Assembly (NCBI GenBank): GCA_905234425.1
Contig: CAJOHR010000007.1
Coordinates: 41,911 to 77,627 of the forward strand
DNA from: an uncultured Oscillospiraceae bacterium
Lineage (GTDB): Bacteria > Bacillota > Clostridia > Oscillospirales > Oscillospiraceae
Direction of reading: 5' to 3'
DNA length: 35,717 bases
The notes below the pieces were generated by a model. The model saw only the letters and a program-made list of their open reading frames with translations. It did not search any database and had not been told where the DNA came from. The translations under genes were made by a program, and so were the position numbers. Shown one piece after another: positions 12,251-20,012 of the stretch (within the stretch, counting starts at the first letter, position 1; the number at the start of each line of letters is the position of its first letter).

Positions 12251-13092
12251 TAGAGCCCTTTTGCGACTGCGGCGTCGTACAGGGCGTTTTTCGGCACCCC
12301 ATATTCCCGGCTGACCTGCCTGACGGCGTCCTTGAGACCCATGCCGTCCTCCCGGAGAAGGCGGACGGCTTCAAGACAATCCTCCATGGAGACCGCTTGC
12401 GGTGCCTCCGTGGGCAGCGCCCGGCCTGCCAGAATCAGAACAAATTCGCCCCGTGGCGCGATTTCACTGTAATAGGTGACGGCGTCCCCCAGCGTGACAC
12501 GTTGAATCTCCTCGTGGAGCTTGGTGAGCTCCCGGCACAGGGTGATTTTCCGGTCGGGGCCCAGGGCCTCGGACAACTCCTTCAGAGTGTCCGGAAGCCT
12601 GTGGGGCGCTTCATACAGGATCATGGTCCGATCCTCTGCGGCAAGGGCCTTCAGACGCTCCCGCCGCTGCTTTTTCTGGGCGGGGAGAAAGCCCTCAAAG
12701 GTGAAACGGTCTGTTTTCAGTCCGGACACCGCCAGGGCGGTAATGGCGGCGCAGGGCCCGGGAATGGCGGTGACCATGATACCGGCCTCGGCGCAGAGCC
12801 TGACCAGATCCTCGCCCGGGTCGGAGATGGCCGGCGTGCCGGCGTCCGTCACCAGCGCGCAGGTTTCCCCTGCGGAGATCCGCTGAAGGATCTGGGGCCC
12901 GCTTTTCTGCTTGTTGTGTTCGTGGTAGCTCACAAGGCTCTTTTTCAGCTCCAGATGGTTCAGAAGCCGGAGCGTCACACGGGTGTCCTCGGCGGCGATG
13001 AAATCCGCCTGCGCAAGCGCCTCCGCCGCTCTGGGGGAGATGTCCCCCAGATTGCCGATGGGCGTGGGAACCAGTATCAGACTGCCTGCCAT
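12250..13092 (-). CDS. rsmI: 16S rRNA (cytidine1402-2'-O)-methyltransferase
   Basis: SAM-dependent tetrapyrrole-methylase-fold enzyme that methylates C1402 of 16S rRNA in the decoding centre. The protein has 280 aa starting MAGSLILVPTPIGNLGD, with GGAGG nine bases before the ATG. Signature stretches are AEDTRVTLRLLNHL, SYHEHN, VTDAGTPAISDPG, AIPGPCAAITALAVSG and FEGFLPAQKKQR. An earlier in-frame ATG at 13188 would lie inside trmN and is rejected. The start follows the trmN stop by one base (TGATATG), so the two are coupled. The abrB-rsmI-yabB neighbourhood is also found in Bacillus. Confidence 0.95.
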   Translation of the reverse strand: MAGSLILVPTPIGNLGDISPRAAEALAQADFIAAEDTRVTLRLLNHLELKKSLVSYHEHNKQKSGPQILQRISAGETCALVTDAGTPAISDPGEDLVRLCAEAGIMVTAIPGPCAAITALAVSGLKTDRFTFEGFLPAQKKQRRERLKALAAEDRTMILYEAPHRLPDTLKELSEALGPDRKITLCRELTKLHEEIQRVTLGDAVTYYSEIAPRGEFVLILAGRALPTEAPQAVSMEDCLEAVRLLREDGMGLKDAVRQVSREYGVPKNALYDAAVAKGL

Positions 13093-13093
13093 A

Positions 13094-13816
13094 TCAGTGT
13101 ACCTCCGTATCAAGGGATAAGGAATCGGGAAACAGCGGAATCGAACTGCCGTCCGCCCTGTGAAGATAGCGGTCTTTCTCCCAGACAAGACCGGGCTTCC
13201 CGCCGTATCTTGCCTCCACCAGCACCAGATTCACGGGCATTCCGGGGCTGTGGTGGACGGTCTGGAGCCGTTTGGGCTCCAGGCGATATTCCCGCAGGGC
13301 GGATAACAGATCGCAGAGCCGCTCCGGGCGAAACACCAGGCAGAACCGGCCTCCGTATCGGAGGGCCCAGGCTGCTGCGGCGCAGAGCTCCGGAAGGGTG
13401 CAGGTGCCGTCGCTTCGGGCGTCCCGTAACCCCTTGGAGGCGGCGGCGCCGGCGTCTGCGGGAAAATAGGGCGGATTGGAAACCGCCAGATCGAAGGCGC
13501 CGTGGGGAAGGCAGTCCCGAAATTGACGCAGATCGCCCTCTATTACATCTACCTGTTGAATGATTCGGTTTCGTTTCATGTTGGTTCTTGCCAGCGTACA
13601 GGCTGCCGGGCAGCTGTCCAGTGCAGTTACCCGTATCTCCGGCCTGTTCTGACAGAGCACCAGAGGCAAGACGCCGCTGCCGGTCCCAAGATCCAGCACC
13701 CGGTCCCGATTGCCCGGCCTTGTAAAGGCGGCAAGGAGCAGGGCGTCGGTGCCCAGGGGAAACACGCCCTCCGCCTGCTCCAGCACCGGGCCGCCCGGCC
13801 AGAGCTGTTCTCCCAT
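13094..13816 (-). CDS. trmN: tRNA1(Val) adenine37-N6 methyltransferase-like protein (YabB/TrmN6 family)
   Basis: Class I SAM-dependent N6-adenine methyltransferase of 240 aa. Motif I is VLDLGTGSGVLPLVL near residue 40 and the catalytic motif is SNPPYF near residue 115. GVFPLGTDALLLAAF at the N-terminus is typical of the YabB/TrmN6 group, which methylates A37 of tRNA1(Val) in E. coli; the exact tRNA target here is inferred. The start is supported by GGAGGTGG just upstream. It lies directly before rsmI, as yabB does near rsmI in Bacillus. The ferredoxin terminator lies immediately upstream of its ribosome-binding site. Confidence 0.85.
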   Translation of the reverse strand: MGEQLWPGGPVLEQAEGVFPLGTDALLLAAFTRPGNRDRVLDLGTGSGVLPLVLCQNRPEIRVTALDSCPAACTLARTNMKRNRIIQQVDVIEGDLRQFRDCLPHGAFDLAVSNPPYFPADAGAAASKGLRDARSDGTCTLPELCAAAAWALRYGGRFCLVFRPERLCDLLSALREYRLEPKRLQTVHHSPGMPVNLVLVEARYGGKPGLVWEKDRYLHRADGSSIPLFPDSLSLDTEVH

Positions 13817-13830
13817 GGGTCCACCTCCTC

Positions 13831-13868
13831 AAAAAATAACCTGGAGCCGCCGGTCCGGCGGCTCCAGG
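13831..13868 (-). terminator. Intrinsic terminator after the ferredoxin gene
   Basis: A 12-bp perfect stem, CCTGGAGCCGCC (13840-13851) with GGCGGCTCCAGG (13857-13868), is followed on the minus strand by TTATTTTTT. It separates the ferredoxin from trmN-rsmI, though the U-run abuts the trmN ribosome-binding site, so some read-through is possible. Confidence 0.85.
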
Positions 13869-13882
13869 AGCGTACCATCTGA

Positions 13883-14053
13883 TTATGCCTGAGCGATGGT
13901 CTCAACAGGACAGTTGTCCGCGCAGGTGCCGCAGTCGATGCAGACGGCGGGATCGATCTCGTAATGCTCATCGCCGGGAGCGATGGCTTCCACGGGACAG
14001 TTGCTGGCGCACAGACCGCAGGAGATGCAGTCATCACCGATTTTGTAAGCCAT
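13883..14053 (-). CDS. 2[4Fe-4S] clostridial-type ferredoxin
   Basis: Small soluble electron carrier of 56 aa starting MAYKIGDDC, with GGAGG seven bases before the ATG. It has two CxxCxxCxxxCP motifs: CISCGLCASNCP and CIDCGTCADNCP, each followed by (V/I)E(A/T)I. This is the classic clostridial 8Fe-8S ferredoxin, which serves low-potential metabolism such as pyruvate:ferredoxin oxidoreductase and hydrogenase. It has its own promoter and terminator and so is probably transcribed alone. An upstream in-frame ATG at 14101 lacks a ribosome-binding site. Confidence 0.95.
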   Translation of the reverse strand: MAYKIGDDCISCGLCASNCPVEAIAPGDEHYEIDPAVCIDCGTCADNCPVETIAQA

Positions 14054-14137
14054 AATGATACCTCCATAAGTACGGGAACCGCACAGGCTCCCAAAGTCCA
14101 TCCGGCCTGTCCGGGTGACAGTCCGTTCCTTGTCCTC

Positions 14138-14165
14138 ATTGTATCACGGATTTTCAAAAAAGCAA
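14138..14165 (-). promoter_or_regulatory. Ferredoxin promoter
   Basis: On the minus strand TTGCTT (complement of 14160-14165) and TACAAT (complement of 14138-14143) are 16 bases apart, with a TGA extended -10. The leader would be about 80 nt. Confidence 0.6.
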
Positions 14166-14182
14166 TTGTTTTTCATAAATAT

Positions 14183-14251
14183 CCGGAAACAGTTTTTTCC
14201 TTGCGCCCTGCAAAAGGGCGGCGTTTTCCGGTTTTCGGGGATTGGAACCGG
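14183..14251 (+). other. Overlapping hairpins in the clp leader
   Basis: CCGGAAAC (14183-14190) can pair with GTTTTCCGG (14223-14231), enclosing a second stem CGCCCT/AGGGCG (14204-14209/14215-14220). CCGGTT (14228-14233) can instead pair with AACCGG (14246-14251). The two outer pairings share bases and exclude each other. T-rich sequence follows the first hairpin (TTTTCGGGG). This could be an attenuator or merely a local GC-rich fold; no CIRCE or CtsR-type operator is visible. Confidence 0.4.
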
Positions 14252-14348
14252 CAAATTGTGGAGAGAATGCCATAGGAACACCCGGAAAGGGGGAGGGCTG
14301 ATGCGAAAACGGGATGCGGCCCGTGGAATTATGGCAGGAGGCACAGAA

Positions 14349-16247
14349 ATGACGAAGCTGCTGGATAAATACAGCGTGGACATGACAGAGCGGGCGAGCC
14401 AGGGGCAGTGCGGCGTGCTGGTCGGGCGGGAACGGGAATTGGAGGAAATCACGGAAATCCTCTGCCGAAGATCCAAGAACAATCCTGCCCTGGTGGGAGA
14501 ACCGGGCGTGGGAAAAACGGCGCTTGCGGAACAGCTGGCCCAGGAGATCGCGGCGGGGCGGGTGCCGGACCGGCTCCGGGACAAGCGCGTGGTGTCCCTG
14601 TGTATGTCGTCCCTTGTGGCCGGTACCAAGTATCGGGGAGAATTTGAGGAGCGGCTTCGGGATATCCTGGACGAGGTCCATCATGCCGGAAATGTGATCC
14701 TATTTGTGGATGAAATGCACACCATGGTGGGCGCGGGATCCGCCGAAGGGGCTATAGACGCCGCCAATATTCTGAAGCCGGCTCTGGGCAGGGGAGAGCT
14801 TCAGATGATCGGCGCCACCACGGATAAGGAATACCGGAAGTATATCGAGCGGGACGCGGCCCTGTCCAGACGGTTTTCCAAGGTGGAGATCCGGGAACCG
14901 GATCGGAGGGAAACCCTGACCATGCTCCGTGGGATCCAGCGGGAATATGAGCTGTTTCACGGCGTTCGGTATAGCCCCGACGCCTTGGAGGCTGCGGTGG
15001 AGCTTTCCGGCCGGTATATGCCGGAACGCTCCTGGCCGGACAAGGCGGTGGACCTGATGGACGAGGCTGCCGCCATGGTCTGTCTGGAGGAGGGAAAGCA
15101 GCCAAGAAGCTCCCGGGCGGTGCGGCGGCTGGAGGAAAAGCTCTCCGGGGCCGTGGAGCATCGTCAGTATGACCGGGCCGCGGATCTCCAGGAGGAGCTT
15201 CGCAGACTGAGCTGGGATCTTCGCCAGAAGGAGCGCCGTGGGGAGCCCCGGGTGGAGACGGAGCATGTGATCCGGGCGGTATCCAGACGGACGGGAATCT
15301 CTGTGGACGTTGTGGCAAGGCGAACGGATCAAAGACTGCTGGAGCTGGAGGAACGTCTAAAGCAACGGGTCATCGGGCAGGATCAGGCCATCCGAACCGT
15401 GGCAAACACCCTGCTTCGGAGCCGTTTGGGATTGAATCGGGATCGCCGTCCCAAGGGATGCTTCCTGTTCGTGGGACCTACGGGCGTGGGGAAAACGGAG
15501 CTGTGCCGCGCCATCGCAGAGGAATTATTCGGCAGAGAGGACGCTCTGATCCGACTGGATATGACGGAGCACGCGGGGACCGTGGGGACCGCCGGTCTCA
15601 TCGGCGCACCGCCTGGCTATGCGGGCTATGGCGAGGGAGGTTATCTGACCGAACAGGTTCGGAAGAAGCCCTGGTCCCTCGTCCTGTTCGACGAGATCGA
15701 AAAGGCTCATCCGGAGGTGCGGGCGCTGCTTCTGCAAATCCTGGATGAGGGGAGATTGACGGACGCCGAGGGAATACCTGCCGATTTCCGGAATACAGTG
15801 GTGGTGATGACCTGCAACCTTGGGCAGGAAGCGGTGCTTCGTCAGGGCGCGGGGCTGGGCTTTGCGTCCGGGGAGCCGGATCGGGACGACGCGGTAAAAC
15901 GGGAGCTGCGCACCTGCTTTTCGGAGGAATTTCTCGGGCGGCTGGACGCGGTGGTGCCCTTTGAACGTCCCACACCGCATGTGCGGCGTGCAATTGCCGA
16001 AAAGCTGTTGGGGGATTTTCGCCGGCAGGTGGAGCGGGAAGGGCGGACGCTGCTGCTGGACGACACGGTGGCGGAATGCCTTTGCAGCGCCTGGCCTGAG
16101 GACGGCTTTGGCGTCCGGAGCCTTCGGCGCACTCTGGACAGGGAGGTGGCGGATCCCCTGGCCAGGCTATTGGCCGAGGGGAAATGGACGGGAAAGGTCC
16201 GGGTATCCACGGAAAACGGCGCGATCCATGCCTCGCCGGTGCGATAA
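14349..16247 (+). CDS. Clp/Hsp100 AAA+ ATPase (ClpC-like, lacking the N-domain)
   Basis: Two-AAA+ unfoldase, likely a ClpP partner or disaggregase. From ATG 14349, which has AGGAGG seven bases upstream, it has 632 aa; a start at 14301 (GGGGGAGG, short spacing) would add 16 residues. D1 begins near [17 protein letters not shown], so the Clp-N repeats of ClpC are absent. D1 has GEPGVGKT (50-57), pore loop KYRG (94-97) and VILFVDE (117-122). A short UVR-like middle segment lies at 268-286. D2 has GPTGVGKT (376-383), pore loop GYAGYGEGG (423-431, more often GYVGYEEGG) and LVLFDE (444-449). A GLGF tripeptide loop at 502-505 matches the ClpP-docking loop. Adaptors and substrates cannot be inferred. 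Confidence 0.9.
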   Translation: MTKLLDKYSVDMTERASQGQCGVLVGRERELEEITEILCRRSKNNPALVGEPGVGKTALAEQLAQEIAAGRVPDRLRDKRVVSLCMSSLVAGTKYRGEFEERLRDILDEVHHAGNVILFVDEMHTMVGAGSAEGAIDAANILKPALGRGELQMIGATTDKEYRKYIERDAALSRRFSKVEIREPDRRETLTMLRGIQREYELFHGVRYSPDALEAAVELSGRYMPERSWPDKAVDLMDEAAAMVCLEEGKQPRSSRAVRRLEEKLSGAVEHRQYDRAADLQEELRRLSWDLRQKERRGEPRVETEHVIRAVSRRTGISVDVVARRTDQRLLELEERLKQRVIGQDQAIRTVANTLLRSRLGLNRDRRPKGCFLFVGPTGVGKTELCRAIAEELFGREDALIRLDMTEHAGTVGTAGLIGAPPGYAGYGEGGYLTEQVRKKPWSLVLFDEIEKAHPEVRALLLQILDEGRLTDAEGIPADFRNTVVVMTCNLGQEAVLRQGAGLGFASGEPDRDDAVKRELRTCFSEEFLGRLDAVVPFERPTPHVRRAIAEKLLGDFRRQVEREGRTLLLDDTVAECLCSAWPEDGFGVRSLRRTLDREVADPLARLLAEGKWTGKVRVSTENGAIHASPVR

Positions 16248-16597
16248 ACCAGGCAGAAAGCATTCTTCTGACACTTTATTTTGTGCCCGGGGAATGTTTT
16301 CTACATAGATATGCCAGTCATTTCTGCAAGTTCTCCTTCTTTTTCATGCAGACGAAAGCATAGAATAGGATGAAAAGAGGGGTTGTGCATTTTGACGAAA
16401 CAAATCAAAATTGTGGCGGATAATTAAAAATAGAAACAATATCATCGGAAACATTTTTAAAAAAAGTGATCCTTAAATGAAGGGAAGGTCGAATATCTAT
16501 GTACGAAAAGGACAGAGAAGCGTCCTTCCTTTTGTGAATAATGCCGTTCAATAAGAGGAAATACACAAAATTTTTGACGATTTTTATGAATTTTGAC
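16248..16597. other. AT-rich non-coding stretch after clp
   Basis: About 350 bases with no credible gene and much lower GC than its flanks. It holds a dyad ATTTTGA-N9-TCAAAAT (16389-16411). It also holds a short hairpin AAGGAC/GTCCTT (16508-16513/16522-16527) followed by CCTTTTGTG, possibly a weak clp terminator, and two further TTTTGAC copies (16572-16578 and 16591-16597) 19 bases apart. None is assigned a function. Confidence 0.5.
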
Positions 16598-16625
16598 TTG
16601 TAAAACGCTCAGATTGTGCTATAAT
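16598..16625 (+). promoter_or_regulatory. Extended -10 promoter for the leader and ABC permeases
   Basis: TGCTATAAT (16617-16625) is a perfect extended -10. TTGTAA (16598-16603) is a fair -35 at 16 bases; TTGACT (16593-16598) would need 21. Transcription should begin near 16632, about 400 bases before the first permease start. Confidence 0.7.
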
Positions 16626-16631
16626 CATAAA

Positions 16632-16943
16632 AGATAGGTGTATGCCTATGCGTCCCAGGCGCCTCCGAGGCCTATGCCGCGGAGTTTGGACGCAAGCCGG
16701 CGCACAACGGGTAAGGCAAAAGACCGTGCCATCCAATCATCGGTCTTTCCCGGTGGACGCCGCGAATGATTCTATTTACAGAAAGGAGAGAATGCCGCGC
16801 AGGATGGACCTGTCGCTGCACGGGCGGCCGAGTGCAGGCCGGACGCCGGAAAAGAGCAGGGCGGGCCGTTCGTTATGGATCTGGGCTGTAAGGCCCAAAA
16901 CCCTTATAGCACGGTGCCTACGACGAACCTTCGTGGCATTTTT
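16632..16943 (+). ncRNA. Candidate structured leader RNA or small RNA of unknown family
   Basis: Bounded by a promoter and a terminator-like hairpin, this stretch of about 310 nt is GC-rich, has no believable reading frame and folds locally. Stems visible by eye are ATAGG/CCTAT (16634-16638/16645-16649); TGCGTCC/GGACGCA (16649-16655/16688-16694) enclosing CTCCG/CGGAG; CGGG+AAAGACCG with CGGTCTTT+CCCG (16708-16752); GCAGG/CCTGT (16799-16813); CTGCAC/GTGCAG (16816-16821/16832-16837); and GGGCT-GTAA-GGCCC with a GNRA-type loop (16883-16896). GGACGC occurs three times (16688, 16755, 16841), so GCGTCC has alternative partners. It is not a T-box, tmRNA or RNase P RNA by their known signatures. It could be an attenuating leader for the permeases or a free-standing RNA. 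Confidence 0.45.
16915..16943 (+). terminator. Terminator-like hairpin at the end of the leader
   Basis: TGCC (16915-16918) pairs with GGCA (16935-16938) and ACGA with TCGT (16923-16926/16931-16934), with a four-base bulge, then TTTTT (16939-16943). It precedes the permease start by 85 bases, the position expected of an attenuator or of the 3' end of a small RNA. Confidence 0.5.
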
Positions 16944-17028
16944 GATTTCGTGCGAAACCGCCGTTTGGCGGCAAATGGGGAACGTGAATAATGCAGCAAT
17001 GCAAACCAATTAGTAAAGGAGAATTGGC

Positions 17029-17943
17029 ATGCGCATGATTGAGTTGAGGCGCGACTGGCGTATGAACAAGGGGTTGTACCTCCTGATCATTCCCGTGGTT
17101 GTTTACCTCATCATCTTTAACTATGTGCCTATGGCTGGTATCGTTCTCGGCTTCGAGCGCTTCACGCCGAAGAACGGTGTCTACATGAGCGAATGGGTGG
17201 GCCTCAAGCATTTCACCACCTTCTTCAGCTCTGTGTTCTTCGTCCGAGTCCTGAAGAACACCCTGATCCTGAGCCTCTACAGCGTGATCTTCGGATTCCC
17301 TGCACCGATCATCTTCGCTCTTCTGCTCAACGAGCTGGATAATGAGTATTACAAGAAAGTCATTCAGGTCGTCAGCTACATGCCCAACTTCATCTCTACC
17401 GTCGTTATCTCCGGTATCATCATCGACTTCGTTGCGTCCGATGGTGTTATCACGGATTTGCTGGTCAAGGTTGGTTTCCTGAAGGAAGCCAAGAACCTCC
17501 TGTCGGTACCTGAGTACTTCCGGACGATCATGGTCCTTTCTGACTTGTGGCAGCAGGTCGGCTTCGGCTCCATCCTCTTCCTGGCAGCCCTCACCGGCAT
17601 CGATCAGGAGCTCTACGAGGCCGCTGTGATCGACGGTGCTAACCGCTGGAAGCAGACCACCAACGTGACCATCCCCGGCATCATGCCCACCGTGGTCATC
17701 ATGCTGATCATGCGGATCGGCGGTCTGATGAACGCCAACCAGGAAAAGATCCTGCTTCTGTACAACCCCCTGATCTACGAAACGTCCGACGTTATCGGCA
17801 CCTTCGTCTATCGGAAGGGCCTGCTGGAAGCGGACTACGGCTATTCCACCGCCGTGGGTCTTTTCAACTCCGCTGTCAACGTAGTGCTCCTGTTCATCGC
17901 CAACGGCGTGTCCAGAAAGTACTCCGAGACCAGCCTGTTCTGA
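17029..17943 (+). CDS. ABC transporter permease, LplB/oligosaccharide type
   Basis: Inner-membrane permease of the carbohydrate CUT1 branch, LplB-like, 304 aa. It begins MRMIELRRDWRMNKGLYLL, with AAAGGAG seven bases before the ATG. LLIIPVVVYLIIFNYVPMAG is the first helix and about six helices follow. The EAA loop, which docks the ATPase, is EAAVIDGANRWKQTTNVTIP. The substrate is probably an oligosaccharide or sugar conjugate by family; nothing here fixes it. Codon choice (many GTT, GGT, ATC, CGT) differs from the CGG- and GGG-rich neighbours. No solute-binding lipoprotein gene lies next to it, which is unusual. The partner permease follows 17 bases later. Confidence 0.92.
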   Translation: MRMIELRRDWRMNKGLYLLIIPVVVYLIIFNYVPMAGIVLGFERFTPKNGVYMSEWVGLKHFTTFFSSVFFVRVLKNTLILSLYSVIFGFPAPIIFALLLNELDNEYYKKVIQVVSYMPNFISTVVISGIIIDFVASDGVITDLLVKVGFLKEAKNLLSVPEYFRTIMVLSDLWQQVGFGSILFLAALTGIDQELYEAAVIDGANRWKQTTNVTIPGIMPTVVIMLIMRIGGLMNANQEKILLLYNPLIYETSDVIGTFVYRKGLLEADYGYSTAVGLFNSAVNVVLLFIANGVSRKYSETSLF

Positions 17944-17960
17944 TGGGAGGATGTTGAAGT

Positions 17961-18857
17961 ATGAATTTAAATTTCGTCATTAAAACTCCCAGCAGACGCG
18001 TGTTCGAGGTCATCAACTACATCATCCTCGGATGCTTCGGTATTATCTGTCTGCTCCCTGTGCTGCACTGTATCTGGGCCTCTGTTTCGGACCCCACCCT
18101 CATGGCGCAGCACTCCGGCATCATCCTCTATCCGCTGTTTGACGACGCGCACCCCATCACCTGGTACGGCTACAAGATGGTCTTCGGCAACAACTCCCTG
18201 CTCATGGGCTATGCCAACACCATTTTCTACTGCGCCGTGGGCGGTGCCTTCTCCACCGTGGTCTGCACAATGGGCGGCTTCGTGCTCTCCCGTAAGGGCC
18301 TGGTGCTGAAGAAGTACATCATGGTCATGATCACCATCACCATGTTCTTCAACGGCGGTATGATCCCCACCTACATGGTCATCAAGGGTCTGCATATGCT
18401 CGATACCCGTTGGGTCATGATCATCCCCATGGCGGTCAACGTCATGAGCCTGGTTATCATCCGTACGGCCATCCAGGGCATGCCCGACTCCCTGGAGGAA
18501 TCCGCTCGTCTGGACGGCGCCGGCAACTTCGTCATCCTGTTCCAGATCGTCATTCCTCTGGTCAAGGCCACCGTGGCCGTGCTGGCTCTGCAGTACATCC
18601 TCATGAAGTGGAACTCCTACTTCGAGGCCATGATCTATCTGCAGACCCGCGCCCTGTATCCTCTGCAGGTCATTCTGAAGGAGATCCTGACGGAGTCTGA
18701 CTCCTCCTCTCTGACCTATGACCCCGAGCTGGCCAAGTACTCCGATCTGGTGGAGTACTGCACCATCGTCGTGGCCATCCTCCCGATCTTCTGCTTCTAT
18801 CCCTTCATCCTGAAGTATTTCACCAAGGGCATGATGGTCGGCTCTCTGAAGGGCTGA
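17961..18857 (+). CDS. ABC transporter permease, LplC/YtcP type
   Basis: Second membrane subunit of the same sugar importer, 298 aa, with GGGAGG upstream of the ATG. It has an N-terminal segment YIILGCFGIICLLPVLHCIW, about six helices, and the EAA-type loop EESARLDGAGNFVILFQIVIP. LplB/LplC pairs work with a lipoprotein receptor and usually borrow a shared MsmX-type ATPase, so the missing ATPase gene is normal but the missing receptor is not. A strong terminator follows 43 bases after the stop, so this is the end of the transcript. The next gene starts a separate cell-wall cluster. Confidence 0.92.
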   Translation: MNLNFVIKTPSRRVFEVINYIILGCFGIICLLPVLHCIWASVSDPTLMAQHSGIILYPLFDDAHPITWYGYKMVFGNNSLLMGYANTIFYCAVGGAFSTVVCTMGGFVLSRKGLVLKKYIMVMITITMFFNGGMIPTYMVIKGLHMLDTRWVMIIPMAVNVMSLVIIRTAIQGMPDSLEESARLDGAGNFVILFQIVIPLVKATVAVLALQYILMKWNSYFEAMIYLQTRALYPLQVILKEILTESDSSSLTYDPELAKYSDLVEYCTIVVAILPIFCFYPFILKYFTKGMMVGSLKG

Positions 18858-18899
18858 TTTCGGAAAACACCTGGAAGATCAGGAGAATATCGCGGATTT

Positions 18900-18932
18900 A
18901 CCGGCCTGTCGTTTGTCGACAGGCCGGTTTTT
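18900..18932 (+). terminator. Intrinsic terminator after the ABC permeases
   Basis: CCGGCCTGTCG (18901-18911) pairs perfectly with CGACAGGCCGG (18917-18927) around TTTGT and is followed by TTTTT (18928-18932). Confidence 0.95.
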
Positions 18933-18973
18933 CGTAGGAATCCACAGACTTCCTGCCCTTCGAGCAAAAAACC

Positions 18974-19002
18974 TTGCAATACCAAGGCGTTTGAAGTATA
19001 CT
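18974..19002 (+). promoter_or_regulatory. Promoter of the dcw cluster
   Basis: TTGCAA (18974-18979) and TATACT (18997-19002) are 17 bases apart, about 60 bases before rsmH and after the terminator of the preceding operon. Confidence 0.7.
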
Positions 19003-19061
19003 TACAGGGAGCCGGAGGCGTGTTATGTCATCCTGCAAATCATCGGAAGAGGAGGCGTCCC

Positions 19062-19994
19062 ATGGAATTTTCCCATCAGTCCGTGCTGCTCCGGGAATGC
19101 GTGGAGGGGCTCAATATCAAGCCCGAGAGCGTCTACCTGGACGGAACCCTTGGGGGCGCCGGGCATTCCCTGGAAATCGCCAAACGATTGACCACCGGCC
19201 GTCTCATCGGCGTGGACCGGGATGAAGTGGCCCTGGCTGCCGCATCCCAGCGCTTGAAACCCTATTTGGACCGTGTGACTCTGGTCCACGGGAACTTCCG
19301 GGATCTCGCCAGTATTTTGGAGAATCTGAGCGTATCCGGCGTGGACGGCATGCTGTTCGACCTGGGCGTATCCTCTCCGCAGCTTGACGACGGGGAACGT
19401 GGCTTCTCCTATCGTTCCGACGCTCCGCTCGATATGCGCATGGACCGGAGCGACAGCCTGACCGCCTACACGGTGGTGAACCGGTGGTCCAGAGAAGCGC
19501 TGCGGCAGATCCTCTTTGAGTATGGGGAGGAGCGCTATGCGCCTCTGATCGCCGCCGCCATTGACCGGAGGCGAAGGGAAAAGCCCATTGAGACCACCCT
19601 GGAGCTGGTGGAGATCATTCGATCCGCCCTGCCGGCCCAGGCCCTCCGGGAAAAGCAGCATCCCGCCAAACGGAGCTTTCAGGCCATCCGCATCGCCGTC
19701 AACGACGAGCTCGGCGCCCTGCGGGAATTGATGGACACGGCGGTGGAGCATCTGAATCCCGGCGGCCGCCTGGCGGTGATCACCTTCCATTCCCTGGAGG
19801 ACCGGATGGTGAAAACGGCAATGAACGCCGCCGCAAAGGGATGCACATGCCCGCCGGAGTTTCCGGTGTGCGTCTGCGGCAGAAAACCACAGGTCCGGGT
19901 GATCACAAAAAAGCCCATCGTCTCTGGCGAGCAGGAGCTGCGGGAGAATCCCCGGGCCCGCAGCGCGAAGCTGCGGATCTGTGAGAAGCTCTAA
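19062..19994 (+). CDS. rsmH: 16S rRNA (cytosine1402-N4)-methyltransferase
   Basis: Methylates N4 of C1402 in 16S rRNA, the same nucleotide modified by RsmI encoded at 12250-13092. The protein has 310 aa and starts MEFSHQSVLLRECVEGL, with GAGGAGG six bases upstream; an ATG at 19020 is rejected. Motifs are YLDGTLGGAGHS (SAM binding), FDLGVSSPQLDD, ERGFSYRSDAPLDMRMD, KRSFQAIRIAVNDEL and ITFHSLEDRMVK. A Cys-rich segment CTCPPEFPVCVCG near residue 262 is common in the family. It heads the dcw cluster here; mraZ, its usual upstream neighbour, is absent and an ABC operon sits there instead. Confidence 0.97.
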   Translation: MEFSHQSVLLRECVEGLNIKPESVYLDGTLGGAGHSLEIAKRLTTGRLIGVDRDEVALAAASQRLKPYLDRVTLVHGNFRDLASILENLSVSGVDGMLFDLGVSSPQLDDGERGFSYRSDAPLDMRMDRSDSLTAYTVVNRWSREALRQILFEYGEERYAPLIAAAIDRRRREKPIETTLELVEIIRSALPAQALREKQHPAKRSFQAIRIAVNDELGALRELMDTAVEHLNPGGRLAVITFHSLEDRMVKTAMNAAAKGCTCPPEFPVCVCGRKPQVRVITKKPIVSGEQELRENPRARSAKLRICEKL

Positions 19995-20012
19995 TTGGTT
20001 TGAGGTGAATAA

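Noticed and set aside
14100..14348. CIRCE or CtsR operators upstream of clp
   Set aside because: No TTAGCACTC-N9-GAGTGCTAA and no closely spaced GTCAAA heptads were found.
16500..16538. 12-codon frame (MYEKDREASFLL) with an AAGGGAAGG-like site upstream
   Set aside because: Too short to support; it coincides with a small hairpin and has no linked gene within reach.
16570..16600. CtsR-like repeats (TTTTGAC, GTCAAA on the other strand)
   Set aside because: The two copies are 13 bases apart rather than the 3 expected for CtsR, and they lie upstream of the sugar permeases rather than of clp.
16649..16730. c-di-GMP-I (GEMM)-like strings GGACGCAA and GCACA
   Set aside because: The strings resemble parts of the GEMM consensus, but they occur in the wrong order, one A is missing from GGACGCAAAGCC, and the GGCAAACC and GGTAGC blocks are absent.
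16626..16943. RNase P RNA, tmRNA, SRP RNA or T-box leader
   Set aside because: No GAGGAAAGTCC or ACAGAA core (RNase P), no tRNA-like ends (tmRNA), no GGAAGG-type SRP loop and no GGGTGGNACCGCG antiterminator (T-box).
16642..17013. Open frame of 123 codons inside the leader region
   Set aside because: Arg- and Pro-rich composition, no domain, no ribosome-binding site, and it spans the predicted hairpins and terminator; better explained as structured non-coding RNA.
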